NCBI RefSeq assembly: GCF_964340395.1
Contig: NC_135562.1
Coordinates: 22,922,173 to 22,986,172 of the forward strand
Origin: Glandiceps talaboti
Lineage: Eukaryota > Hemichordata > Enteropneusta > Spengelidae
Direction: 5' to 3'
Length of the DNA: 64,000 nucleotides
The notes under the pieces are model-generated. The model was not told where the DNA came from and made no database searches. It saw nothing but the letters and a program-made list of their open reading frames with translations. The first letter of the stretch is position 1, and the number at the start of each line of letters is the position of its first letter. This document shows, piece after piece, positions 16,883 to 29,239 of this stretch. Position numbers and translations under genes: made by a program.

Positions 16883-17366
16883 GGGAGAGATACGAACGGT
16901 GCGTTATTTTTGCATGTGGTTCACGAAAAGATAACTTCCAAATCGTGTGTTTTGACTTCACTCGCTGAAACATAATCACTACCACTGTACCGCAAGGACG
17001 AGTATGTTTTGTAAACCGAGGCTATGCATAATTACTTCGCCTAGATAGCAAAAATGGATTCCCCAGAGGATCGACGCGTTGCTGATAAATCAGCTGATAA
17101 ATACTTTTTTTTCCTTTTTTGTTTAAAATTTGATGTTGTGGTTCCAATTACACCTTTCCATCATTCTTTGTTGTAGGATGCCTTTGTTTTATCAATGGAA
17201 GACTTCGCAAAGACCATCTGTGCTAAACTATAACAAAGCTGACTTTCACTTGTATTTTGACACCTATCGTAATACATTCCTTTATGCACAATAAAATTAC
17301 ATTAAAATTGAGAAATGTTTTCACCATTTAAATAGTTTTGAGTAGACAATCGGTTATAAGCAATAT
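16883..17366. other. No feature recognised
   Basis: A 40-codon frame at 17054-17176 starts in a good context (AAAAATGG) and reads MDSPEDRRVADKSADKY before a T-rich stretch. It is too short to call. Confidence 0.4.
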
Positions 17367-17370
17367 CTTG

Positions 17371-17372
<2 letters not shown>

Positions 17373-17446
<74 letters not shown>
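17373..17446. repeat. (GA)n microsatellite
   Basis: About 37 perfect GA dinucleotides. Confidence 0.97.
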
Positions 17447-17447
<1 letters not shown>

Positions 17448-17449
<2 letters not shown>

Positions 17450-18159
17450 ACTCTAATTCATTCTCTTTATTCATTTTTTAGCTCGCTCATTACATTATTG
17501 GGCAACTCTTTTTTGACACTGGAAGAGGATGTCCTCTTGTTATTCATACTTGTGGTACACTGTACCCCAGACCCCATGACCATAGCAATTCTTTTACTGG
17601 TCTGAGACTACTCTATCAGCAAGTTTATGTAAATGAGTTGACAAGTACTTGACACATTTCGTCAAATGTATGCTAATGAGCTGCCTAGTACTTGACACTT
17701 CCCGCTATATTATAATAAAGTGTGCAAATGGTTGTAAAGCCATGTGCATTTGTTTTGGTTTTTTATTTCTTCCCATATCTCAAGATTGAGAAGTGCAACA
17801 TTCATTTAGGTTGCATACAATGATAGCTGAGATGGTTGGTAGTCATTTCCCCAAAAAAGTTAATTTTGTAATTTTTTCTAGTTTTGTGTGGTCTCCATCC
17901 TTAATCACTGATGTATCGTGGATTGTTTGAATCGTGGTGGCGGTGACATCACTTGTGGTTACTGCGATAATTTGACGTAACAGTTGTTGTTCGTACACGG
18001 ATCCGAACGAAGTCAGTCCGTCCGTCGGTCATTCCTTGTGTACGGTGATGATCTAATGCGTGTGTGTCATCTACAATACGACACTTAGTACGTACAGGAC
18101 ACTTATCAGACGTAGGAATTCCAAACTACACCAATACACACCTGCAGCCCACACCCAAA
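17448..18159. other. No feature recognised
   Basis: Unassigned sequence without supported frames or repeats. Confidence 0.45.
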
Positions 18160-18247
18160 ATAAGTATACAATAGACACCAGTGGAAAGATAAACAACAAG
18201 GCGGAGCCGCGTTGTTTATCTTTCCACCGGTGTCTATTGTACTTATG
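18160..18247. repeat. Long perfect-stem inverted repeat (hairpin)
   Basis: Arms 18160-18197 and 18211-18247 pair along about 37 bp with one or two mismatches. The loop contains GCGGAGCCGC, itself a short palindrome. It may be a MITE remnant or a transcribed hairpin. Confidence 0.7.
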
Positions 18248-18249
18248 CC

Positions 18250-19312
18250 CGACAAGTTCACAGGATGGCAGGATTAGTCCATCTCACCCTTGCTAGACTA
18301 GATTAAGATAAAGTACACACTGTCTCACCCCTTGCCAGGCTAGGTGATGATAATAACTGAGATAAAAGTGTACACATTCGGGTGAGGACACACACAGCAT
18401 GCAGTGTTCGCGGCGAAGAAATAAGCCATACAACATTCACAAGCCCTGATATGACTGAACAACGAGACGTGTCTAATATTATAGTGTAGCTCATCTGAAG
18501 ATCTGTGTAAAATTCGTTTTTTAAATGTTTACCGTTTCTTTTGAATGGTAACAGTTGTGCCCTTCATCCTTAAACCCTTACTGTACAGTCACTACTCCAT
18601 TCATGGTACAGTAGTATGACTTATTTTTAATACTACTCGCCACAACTATTTTTCTCCGTAATTAAGTTCTCCTCGTAATTTTGGCAAATTATTTTGGTCC
18701 GGGTCGTACTCTTGCATTTCATTCTTGAGACCATGGAGGCTCCCCTTCTATACTTCCATGTGCAGGCATATGGTTTCTGACTTTGCCGGACTGGTTTTAC
18801 TTGAACTACAAAGGTCAACCCAATTCACACCTTCTAAGTCCCCCTTTGTCTTACACTATCCAATACTGATAAGACTTCAGCGGCAACTCAGACAAGGAGT
18901 TGGTTAATACCCGCTACACAAACTTTAATATTAGCTCCGGTAGAGGACTGCTAATCCCGTACATGTCAAACAATGTGTCAACATTATGACAGATAAAGGG
19001 CATAATATTGGATATTATACGTCAGGTCGTTTAACTAATTACTCAGGTAAGAGTTCCCCACCAAATGTTTTCATATTTTGAACCACTGAAGAGAAACCTT
19101 GACAGATGTGGCTAATGCCTGGTGACTGTACGCAAATATTATTGTATGTTTGTTAGCAATGCCTGTTTACTGTGTTCTGCTTATTTAGTTATAGATACAG
19201 AGTCTCAAGATCACTTGTCAATCGTGACGTTTCGGGTCCGAGAATCCCGGACCATATTGTTCTCAAAGTCCAATTGACTAATACATTATCTGGCTAAATT
19301 TGAACAAGTCTT
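18250..19312. other. No gene recognised; short imperfect duplication
   Basis: A 50-60 bp segment with CTCACCCTTGCTAGACTAG and AAAGTACACAC occurs twice, at 18282 and 18325. Otherwise I see nothing supportable. Confidence 0.4.
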
Positions 19313-19314
19313 AA

Positions 19315-19498
19315 CAGCCCTCGGGGCTTCGCGATAACACGGAGCGTCGCAGTCACACGTCAACGAATGGTTATCTCTATCATGGTCGATGAGGGCGCAC
19401 AGTACAAGGATATTCGAGTACGGTTAATTAGCTGGCATCGGTACATACAAAATAATTCGTTTAGCTTTAATTTTAGTAAAGCGAAGCTCCGAGGGCTG
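19315..19498. mobile_element. Harbinger-like MITE with 18-bp TIRs
   Basis: CAGCCCTCGGGGCTTCGC at the left pairs with GCGAAGCTCCGAGGGCTG at the right with one mismatch. Both sides are flanked by TAA, a 3-bp duplication typical of PIF/Harbinger. The interior contains GTCGATGAGGGCG, also found in the element at 39356. Confidence 0.65.
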
Positions 19499-19785
19499 TA
19501 AGAGAGTCTACTGTCAGCAACACTTTGAACTGCGCTCAATTAAAGGTGGTATGGAGCATTTTGTCATCAAAATAGGCAGTCTGAAAGCTTTGATATTTGG
19601 TGTGCATGTGCCTTGGGGAAGACTATTCAGGCATGTTCTATTTTTCATGATTTGTTTTGGTATTTTTGGTCAAAATGATATTTACGATTTGTGATTGTGA
19701 GCTGTGCACATTGAATTCAGGGGAGTAATCGATTCTTAAGGCAGCTAACAGCTATCAATTTGAATATCTGTATCTCTGTGTAGGC

Positions 19786-20043
19786 CACTGGGGCACAATC
19801 ACTTGTTAGCTAATACTTTATTCAAGGATGGTCATAATGCATAATAATGATATGGTGTTATTAGATATTTATGAATATTCAAAAAATATCGTCACTGGTG
19901 TCAGCATAGTACTTACCAATGCAGACACCAATGACGATATGTTTTGAATATTCGTAAATGGCTAAAAAAAGTCATTATTTTAACCTGGAATAGTATATTA
20001 GCTCCTTGAATGAAGTATTAGCTCACAAGTCACTGCACTGGGG
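19786..20043. mobile_element. Foldback MITE, about 258 bp
   Basis: The inner arms GAATATTCAAAAAATATCGTC (19873) and GACGATATGTTTTGAATATTC (19934) are inverted. Outer arms with TTAGCTAATACTTTATTCAAGG against CCTTGAATGAAGTATTAGCT extend the pairing to about 115 bp on each side of a short spacer. Confidence 0.65.
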
Positions 20044-20669
20044 TGGAGTCCTCGACAATGTGTTCTCACTACACACTGGAAGATAGACCATCATGTCACT
20101 GGAATCACCATGACAACTGGTACATAGATAACTTGCACGGTTCCAACGATCCAGTTGATCATTTTAGTTACAAAGGAAAATGAAGATCTGGGTGTCATGA
20201 GATGGCCTATGTATCAATAATAGGTGGCGGTTGACAGTCAAAAGATGACACATACGCAATTACATTGTAAAGCACTGGAATAAAAACAAGAATATAAAGT
20301 AAAAACAAATTTTGGGGGGCCATACATACCATGGTTGTATATATGTATTCTTATGGTATACTTGGATACGTATATATGTGTTCATATACATAACAGTATA
20401 TACTTATACCCACATACTGTGTATAAGGTGTATTTGTGCACACATAATCAGTATCCCATAATACCATATCAGTATCCCATAATACTATATGTATTCATGA
20501 ATATGCTACAAGCTAAATACAACTTTGCTGGTAATCCAAAGTATTACGTTAAGCTTTTGTTCCAAACACAATGGAGACGGAGTGCGATACAAACTTCCGG
20601 TCACATATGTCACATGTCCGTAAGGTCGCTAGTTTTGAATAATTGCCGACAACTAGTTCTGAACCCGGA

Positions 20670-20953
20670 TTAAACCAAGGACAACATTTGAAACAATACC
20701 CATTGGACTAAAGTAATTGATGAGGTCGTTTTCCTGAAGACTGTTATCTCTCTTATCCCAGATCTCTTTCTTTGTACGAATTTCATTTTTTCGTAATTTT
20801 TCTAGCTGTTGTTGAGTGCCGTCAAGTATTTAATTTCTTTTCTCAAGATCTTTGAGTGTCTCTTCTACTCCGTCTTATTTGCCATAAACTCTCTATGTTT
20901 CTGTTCAAGTTCTGTCCTCCATTTGTTCAATTCATCAATTTTTTCACGATTCT
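20670..20953 (-). pseudogene. Coiled-coil exon of a minus-strand gene, broken
   Basis: On the minus strand an acceptor (TTCATCATTTCAACAG, ending 20954) leads into a frame whose phase fits the donor at 21150. It encodes ENREKIDELNKWRTELEQKH, a charged heptad-like helix, and meets TAG at 20867-20865. Coiled-coil coding continues in another frame (GTQQQLEKLRKNEIRTKKEI) to TAA at 20670, with a further stop between. This looks like a frameshifted C-terminal coiled-coil region, so either the gene is decayed or I missed a small intron. Confidence 0.45.
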
Positions 20954-21149
20954 CTGTTGAAATGATGAAAAGAAATGAATCATACATAAATGATGGATTG
21001 TCTTTTGACCAGCAATACATTACTCTAGGTATAGGCATAGTACAAACAACGCTCCATAACTTCTGAGAATAAAATCAGCGAATTAAGTATTGAAAACACG
21101 TACCTTTGGATATCTTATTTGACAAGAAAAGAATTTCCATCTTAATTAC

Positions 21150-21404
21150 CTTGAGTACATGTTGTTAAATTTGACAAAGAAGTTTGTCTTGAGAAATCAT
21201 TTTCAAGATAACATAAAGGGATATATACGACACATAAGTTTGCTATCACTGCTAAAACAGTCAACATCCACGTTACACTAACATTGACAATTTTCGATTC
21301 GTTGCTCTCGAACTTCGGGGGAAACACTGAGCTGTTTTCTTGTCGACAAAACACTCGGTTGATACAAAACACAGGTACAGGTAAGGTCCAGGCCAGGCTA
21401 GGCC
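21150..21404 (-). CDS. Exon-like frame with a transmembrane segment, minus strand
   Basis: The minus-strand frame runs from a possible acceptor (TTTAGCTGACAG) to a donor CAA G|GTAATT at 21150. It encodes a soluble start (FCRQENSSVFPPKFES), a membrane segment (VSVTWMLTVLAVIANLCVVY) and NDFSRQTSLSNLTTCTQ. The phase (1) joins the coiled-coil exon at 20953. The combination suggests a single-pass membrane protein with a coiled coil; I cannot name the family. Its 5' end lies within the first unit of an 84-bp array. Confidence 0.4.
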
Positions 21405-22095
21405 CTGTCAGCTAAAGACTTGATATTTTATTTTTAAATCGGTTGATACAAAACACAGGTACAGGTAAGGTCCAGGCCAGGCTAGGCCCTGTCAGTTAAA
21501 GACTTGATATTTTATTTTTAAATCGGTCGGTACAAAACACAGGTACAGGTAAGGTCCAGGCCAGGCTAGGCCCTGTCAGTTAAAGACTTGATATTTTATT
21601 TTTAAATCGGTCGGTACAAAACACAGGTACAGGTAAGGTCCAGGCCAGGCTAGGCCCTGTCAGTTAAAGACTTGATATTTTATTTTTAAATCGGTCGGTA
21701 CAAAACACAGGTACAGGTAAGGTCCAGGCCAGGCTAGGCCCTGTCAGCTAAAGACTTGATATTTTATTTTTAAATCGGTTGATACAAAACACAGGTACAG
21801 GTAAGGTCCAGGCCAGGCTAGGCCCTGTCAGTTAAAGACTTGATATTTTATTTTTAAATCGGTCGGTACAAAACACAGGTACAGGTAAGGTCCAGGCCAG
21901 GCTAGGCCCTATCAGCTAAAGACTTGATATTTTATTTTTAAATCGGTCGGTACAAAACACAGGTAAGGTCCAGGCCAGGCTAGGCCCTATCAGCTAAAGA
22001 CTTGATATTTTATTTTTAAATCGGTCGGTACAAAACACAGGTACAGGTAAGGTCCAGGCCAGGCTAGGCCCTGTCAGCTAAAGACTTGATATTTG
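21356..22095. repeat. 84-bp tandem array (about 9 copies)
   Basis: The unit contains ACAGGTACAGGTAAGGTCC and AAGACTTGATATTTTATTT; one copy (about 21960) has lost the ACAGGT duplication. On the minus strand every unit holds the acceptor-like TTTAGCTGACAG that I use for the exon at 21404. On the plus strand every unit holds CAG|GTAAGG. Confidence 0.95.
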
Positions 22096-22479
22096 TTTAG
22101 GATTCACATTCACTTTCGGAGTGAAAATGAACAAATTAAAAAAAAAGAGTAAAATACAAATTGTGAAAAATTATATTCATTTGATTTAATTGTATATAAT
22201 TTTCACCTTATTTCTCTAACAATTCCGTCATGTTTCACGTGTAATACAATTTTTTAAAATGTTTAATTTCTTTCCATAATTGCTTCAACAGATACTTGTC
22301 GATTTAGCTCTGGCCAGGATGTATATGCTACTTCCCTTTTTTTGTGTATTTTTGTAATGCCCCCCCCCCTTATAAAAGCTTGGGAAAAACTGATGACCCC
22401 CTGCAAGTTCTTGATTTTTTCCATGCCCCCCCCCCCATAGACTTACACACATACACAATCACACTATACATACACAATG

Positions 22480-22699
22480 TACATGTATATATACATATGT
22501 ATGTATGTATGTATGTATGTACGACTGTATGTATGACTGTATGTACGTATGTATGTATGTATGTATGTATGTATGTATGTATGTATGTACGTACGTATGT
22601 ATGTATGTATGTATGTATGTATGTATGTATGTATGTGTGTGTGTGTGTATGTACATGTATGTATGTATGTATGTATGTATGCCTGCCTGCCTGCATGCA

Positions 22700-22735
<36 letters not shown>

Positions 22736-22795
22736 TGTATGTATGTATGTATGTATGTATGTATGTATGTATGTATGTATGTATGTATGTGTGCA
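22480..22795. repeat. (TATG)n with (TGCC/TGCG)n interruption
   Basis: Tetranucleotide array GTATGTAT.. with a central TGCCTGCC/GCGTGCGT block. The cysteine- and tyrosine-rich frames on both strands are repeat artefacts. C-runs just upstream (22362-22437) belong to the C-rich dispersed elements. Confidence 0.96.
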
Positions 22796-23009
22796 TACAA
22801 TTCCAAAAGAGTACAAACGTCACAATGAACAAGAACACTGTATTGTGAAGTGCCAATCCTTCTCTTCGAAAACTTAATACTCATAAAAAAAACTTGAAAG
22901 TTTCTATGAATAAAACTTAAAAATAGCACCAATGATTCTGCACAACTGTATGAAATATATTGATATGAAGGAAGGGAATATGAAAATATCTCTTTTGGAC
23001 TTTAAGTCG

Positions 23010-23011
<2 letters not shown>

Positions 23012-23068
<57 letters not shown>
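23012..23068. repeat. (CA)n microsatellite
   Basis: About 28 CA dinucleotides. Confidence 0.97.
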
Positions 23069-23477
23069 TGCTTCAGTACCATACCTATAGCCTTTGAACC
23101 GCTGAACCTTTGTTCAGTTGTGCTAAAAAAAATACCGAGTCATAATAACTTATAAAGTTTCTGTGTATAAACTTTTACAGGGTAAATAATTATACTGAAA
23201 AAAGAAGATACATTTGTAACCATTTCATGCACAATGACAAGAACAACATATATTTCCATTGGGCAATGTGGGTATACTTTAAATACTTCACAACTGTTCT
23301 ACTTTTTAGATATGTATTGAATACAACTTTAGTTCCAATGCCGGTTTGTGTAGCTTGTCAATAATGCAAATGTAAATATGAACATTGTTATTGTTGGAAG
23401 GAATAGTAAAAAAAATGAAATAATCTATCTATCAACATTTGTGCTTGTTGTTATACTTTGACTGATAGACAAGTTTT

Positions 23478-24410
23478 CAGATAGCTGTCACTCTGGGACT
23501 GAAAGTGAACTAATATCATGTGTATGAGTGAAACAGATAGCTGTCACTCTGGGACTGAAAGTGAACCAATATCATGGGTATGAGTGAAACAGTACAGATA
23601 GCTGTCACTCTGGGACTGAAAGTGAACCAATATCATGGGTATGAGTGAAACAGATAGCTGTCACTGTGGGACTGAAAGTGAACTAATATCATGGGTATGA
23701 GCGAAACAGATAGCTGTCACTCTGGGACTGAAAATGAACTAATATCATGGGTATGAGCGAAACAGATAGCTGTCACTCTGGGACTGAAATTGAACTAATA
23801 TCATGGGTATGAGCGAAACAGATAGCTGTCACTCTGGGACTGAAATTGAACTAATATCATGGGTATGAGCGAAACAGATAGCTGTCACTCTGGGACTGAA
23901 AGTGAACCAATATCATGGGTATGAGCGAAACAGATAGCTGTCACTCTGGGACTGAAATTGAACTAATATCATGGGTATGAGCGAAACAGATAGCTGTCAC
24001 TCTGGGACTGAAAGTGAACCAATATCATGGGTATGAGCGAAACAGATAGCTGTCACTCTGGGACTGAAAGTGAACTAATATCATGGGTATGAGCGAAACA
24101 GATAGCTGTCACTCTGGGACTGAAAGTGAACTAATATCATGGGTATGAGCGAAACAGATAGCTGTCACTCTGGGACTGAAAGTGAACTAATATCATGGGT
24201 ATGAGTGAAACAGATAGCTGTCACTGTGGGACTGAAAGTGAACCAATATCATGCGTATGAGTGAAACAGATAGCTGTCACTCTGGGACTGAAAGTGAACC
24301 AATATCATGCGTATGAGTGAAACAGATAGCTGTCACTCTGGGACTGAAAGTGAACCAATATCATGGGTATGAGTGAAACAGATAGCTGTCACTCTGGGAC
24401 TGAAAGTGAC
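23478..24410. repeat. 56-bp tandem array (about 17 copies)
   Basis: The unit ACAGATAGCTGTCACTCTGG continues GACTGAAAGTGAACTAATATC and ATGGGTATGAGCGA. The first copy follows an acceptor-like TTTTCAG and the last runs into an open frame at 24363. Confidence 0.94.
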
Positions 24411-24506
24411 ATTTCTGTAATGCGTGTTCTCGGCAGTGATGGAGACAAAGGTGATACTGATAGCTCAGAAAATTCATGTACTGAAAATAGCATCTTGACA
24501 GTGAAA
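24363..24506 (+). CDS. Acidic exon-like frame at the end of the 56-bp array
   Basis: The frame reads MSETDSCHSGTESDISVMRV and then GDKGDTDSSENSCTEN before entering the dispersed 225-bp repeat. Serine, aspartate and glutamate dominate. The first 16 codons are the last copy of the tandem unit. There is no recognisable family. It could be an old exon whose edge was amplified, or chance. Confidence 0.25.
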
Positions 24507-25180
24507 GGTAGGGGGAAAAGCTTGAGAAGGGAATATGTACATCTCTTACGGGGGATCCTAGAGAGTCTCCCCCTAGAAGCCCAGGAGATTTTTAACTCTG
24601 AAAAGTCAATTTTGAGACTATTCAGACATTTTCAGCAAATAATTTCCAAGCTTCACAAGACAGCATCAACATGTAAAAAGCAACTACATAGGGTTGAAAT
24701 ATTTTTGAAATATAGTTTGATAGCATTTTGACAGTAAGAGGTAGGGGGAAGAGCTTGAGACTGGTATGTGTACACCTCATGTGGGGGGGGGGGTCCAAGG
24801 GAGTCTCCCCCTAGAAGCCCTAGAGGTTTTTCATTCTGAAAAGTCAATTTTGAGACTATTCAGACCCTTTCAGACAATAATTTCCAAGCTTTCCAAGACG
24901 CACCAACATGTAAAAAGCAACGGTTACTACATTGGATTGCAATACTTTGACAGCATCTTGACAGTAAGAGGGGAAGAGCTTGAGACTGGGATATGTCCAC
25001 CTCATGTGGGGGTCCGAGGGGTCTCCCTCTAGAAGTCCTGGAGGATTTTTACTCTTATAGCCAATATTTAGGCTATTCAGACCCTTTCAAGCAATAACTT
25101 AATCAATGCTTTACAAGACAGCACCATCAGAAACTATCCTTTATAACTTACATTGGGTTGAAATATGTTCTTAAAAAGTT
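24480..25180 (+). repeat. Dispersed long repeat, copy A (225-bp internal units)
   Basis: Three diverged units of about 225 bp, each with CATCTTGACAGTAAGAGGTA, CTAGAAGCCC and CAAGACAGCACCAACATG. Related copies lie inverted at 35040-35520 and 38100-38350, and direct at 44100-44800. A shared flank continues to about 25855. Confidence 0.85.
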
Positions 25181-25856
25181 AAATGGCATCATTATTTACA
25201 TGGAGTAAAGGTCAGCACATCTACTGGTAGTATCATTGGTAGGGGAGATTAGGAGTTTAAGGCAATTTTAGACTATCTTGTCAAACATTTCACATCTTTA
25301 AAAGACAATATAATCTCAAATTAGAATAGGAGGATGGAGGTCCCGTGTATCGGCGTGCAATACCCAATGCACATTAAAGTACAATCTACACTTTTCATAA
25401 GAGTAGGGTGAAAACCCGGTGTAGTGTTTTTAAACCAGTTTATGACTATTTTTCAGTAATTGTTTTTAAATTCCTTGCCGTCTTACATTTTTATTGTTAT
25501 TCTGAGCAGCAGCGGACCAATTTGTATGGCCATTTAGGAGATCTCTTTGTCATTTATTCCTGAAGTGGCTATTGTTCGCAATTGCACTACATAACCCCCC
25601 CCCCCCCAAAAAAGGGGGGAGAGTTAATCTAAATTGTTCTACTCATGAACTTGTCAGAAGGGATTAATACACTTTCTATTTTGGAAACTACATGTTATTG
25701 ACACTACAAATCACCACATCTCATCAGATTCCAGTTTTTACACTAGGTATGATACCTATAAATGTTCTCTAACATACCGGTGACTTTACTATACATGCAA
25801 TATTAATACCCCTATACCAATGTTTACATTTTTATGTGACATGGGAAACTCATTTA
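25181..25856 (+). repeat. Dispersed long repeat, copy A, unique flank
   Basis: It shares GTAAAGGTCAGCACATCTA, AAAGACAATATAATCTCAAA and ACATGGGAAACTCATTTA with the copies near 34600, 36500, 44800 and 46800. A C-run lies at 25592. The LINE that follows begins right after GGGAAACTCATTTA. Confidence 0.75.
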
Positions 25857-27037
<1,181 letters not shown>

Positions 27038-27044
27038 GGATATG

Positions 27045-27113
27045 TAACAAAACTATTACGCTCTGCCACTGCGGTATAGAGCACTGTCTTAGCAGATTGA
27101 TACACACCGAGTT
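27045..27113. mobile_element. Hairpin MITE arm, truncated copy
   Basis: It carries ATTACGCTCTGCCACTGCGG through GATTGATACACACCGAGTT, the right arm of the element at 35719-35972, between two (TA)n tracts. After it, AGGTAATTAAAAATCCAATG repeats LINE sequence from 26835. Confidence 0.8.
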
Positions 27114-27137
27114 ATATATAAGGTAATTAAAAATCCA

Positions 27138-27406
<269 letters not shown>

Positions 27407-27532
27407 TTATATATACATGTATAACGTGGTCTCTGCCTAATCCAGCTTACTTTTCAAATAATATTCCATGGCCTGTTGTTATTACCTGTTCGTGTTGGTC
27501 AAAAAGTCTGTATTGAATGTAAATCAATAACC

Positions 27533-27620
27533 ATATGCCATTCACCGCACCGTATACCATTCACCACATCGTATGCCATTCACCGCACCGTGTGCCATTC
27601 ACATCACCGTATGCCATTCT
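27533..27620. repeat. 21-bp short tandem repeat
   Basis: GTATGCCATTCACCGCACC-type units repeat four to five times, about 240 bp upstream of exon 1. Confidence 0.75.
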
Positions 27621-27807
27621 GTATATCAACCTAGTATAGCATTTCCAATTCATTTCACGATGTACGTGTCCGTCACTGTCACTGTCGAGACCTTTATATG
27701 TTGGATATGTAACTTAATATTTAATTGTATGTGGACCATTTTCAGCTGTATGTGGACCTGTTTCAGATTAGAATTTAACCCATCTCTATTACTGATTACA
27801 TTCCAAG

Positions 27808-27819
27808 GATCACGTGATC
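27808..27819. promoter_or_regulatory. Palindromic E-box upstream of exon 1
   Basis: GATCACGTGATC is a perfect 12-bp palindrome centred on CACGTG, about 43 bp before the first ATG. Another GATCACGTGAT lies at 28331 in intron 1. CACGTG is bound by bHLH-zipper factors in animals. No TATA box is obvious, and a role is inferred only from position. Confidence 0.25.
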
Positions 27820-27861
27820 ACCGATAGAAATCAGTTTTACGTCGACGTCTTTTTTTAGTGT

Positions 27862-27996
27862 ATGCATTTAATGATGGCACATTCTGACATGTTTGGTATC
27901 TTAACCGTGATTCTCAGCAGCAGTACACTGTGCACAGCAGATTGGCTTTGGCAATCACAATGTGTTTACGACAAGGAAAGCCAATGCACTCAAAAG
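27862..27996 (+). CDS. Exon 1: start codon and signal peptide
   Basis: A TAG at 27856 closes the frame upstream, and the first ATG after it is 27862. In-frame ATGs at 27871 and 27874 are alternative starts. The peptide has a hydrophobic core, FGILTVILSSSTLCTA, typical of a secretory signal, with likely cleavage before DWLWQ. It ends CTQK at a CAAAAG|GTATGT donor in phase 0. Two cysteines follow the signal. Intron 1 is 10.9 kb and repeat-filled. Confidence 0.7.
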
Positions 27997-28000
27997 GTAT

Positions 28001-28460
28001 GTTGTACCTAATACTTACCTTTCATACACATTCACACGATTACATTCAGCCCACCTAAACTAAAGTACCATATATAGACTAAGTCAAGGATATCCTAGTA
28101 TATATCATACCGCTAACTGTACTAACGTTGCTACACATTCATATACAATATTATAGCACAAACTATCCAGGAAAAAGAAAAGAAATGACTAAAGAACTCT
28201 AGGAAAAATCTGTTGAGTAGAAAATAGGTAAACATAACAAGTGAATATCGTATGCTAATATCTACAAATATATTAAGTATTGTATCACCACCAACGCTAT
28301 CTAACTGTTCTATCAGCTGTACTGATATAAGATCACGTGATTCGTGGCATGACCCAGTTAGGGGTTTCCCCTTCTACTCCCCAATTCTGACAACTGACTA
28401 ACGTTTCACGTGACAGCTTGATTTCCTGTCCCGGACATTTCAGTTTCTCCCTAATCAACT
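28001..28460. other. Start of intron 1, nothing else recognised
   Basis: Unassigned intronic sequence, with a second GATCACGTGAT at 28331. Confidence 0.45.
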
Positions 28461-28461
28461 G

Positions 28462-28778
28462 TATCGTATCGTATCGTATCGTATCGTATCGTATTGTATT
28501 GTATTGTATTGTATTGTATTGTATTGTATTGTATTGTATTGTATTGTACTGTACTGTACTGTACTGTACCGTACCGTACCGTATTGTATTGTATTGTATT
28601 GTATTGTATTGTATTGTATTGTATTGTATCGCATTGTATTGCATTGCATTGTATTGTATTGTATTGTATTGTATTGTATTGTATTGTATTGTATTGTATT
28701 GTATTGTATTGTATTATACTGTACTGTACTGTACTGTACTGTATTGTATAATTGTAATGCATTGTATTGTATTGTATT
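28462..28778. repeat. Pentanucleotide array (GTATC/GTATT/GTACT)n
   Basis: Perfect 5-bp periodicity with blocks of GTATC, GTATT, GTACT, GTACC and GCATT. Frames over it are repeat artefacts. Confidence 0.97.
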
Positions 28779-29239
28779 TCTAAGTAGTTTAATGTTGATG
28801 TCTGTTTCATTTCTGTTTTTGTTCTTCTCTGGACTATGAGGCTGTAATAAAGTTTTTTAAATAAATCTTTTTTTAAAAATCACTTCCCTATATTAGAGAG
28901 GCTTCAATACAAGTTTTTTCACAATCTTTTTACAATGCATGCAGAAATACCCATGATGTAGAGCTCAAACATCTGGTTTATCATATTGTATTAAATTGGC
29001 ACTCAGGAATATCTCCTGATCAAGATGGATAAAAACATACAATGCACATTCTTATATGATCGGGATAACCATTCTCTCAGCACAATACATATGCCCATTG
29101 TTTTAATAGGTTTCATTGGCCAAGGGATTAGACCGAGATCCTCCCTTTTCCAACGTCCCAGTTTCAACCCTTCTATTTTCTATCTCTCTATTTAGCTTCA
29201 ACCCAGCATATTTGCTGTATTCGTCTATAATATTCAACT

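Noticed and set aside
17054-17176. Short frame MDSPEDRRVADKSADKY as a first exon
   Set aside because: No donor with a matching downstream exon was found, and the second half is low-complexity read-through.
22344-22932. Cysteine- and tyrosine-rich frames on both strands
   Set aside because: They are read from (TATG)n and (TGCG)n microsatellites.
28418-28839. Several 85-121-codon frames
   Set aside because: They are read from a pentanucleotide array in every frame and strand.
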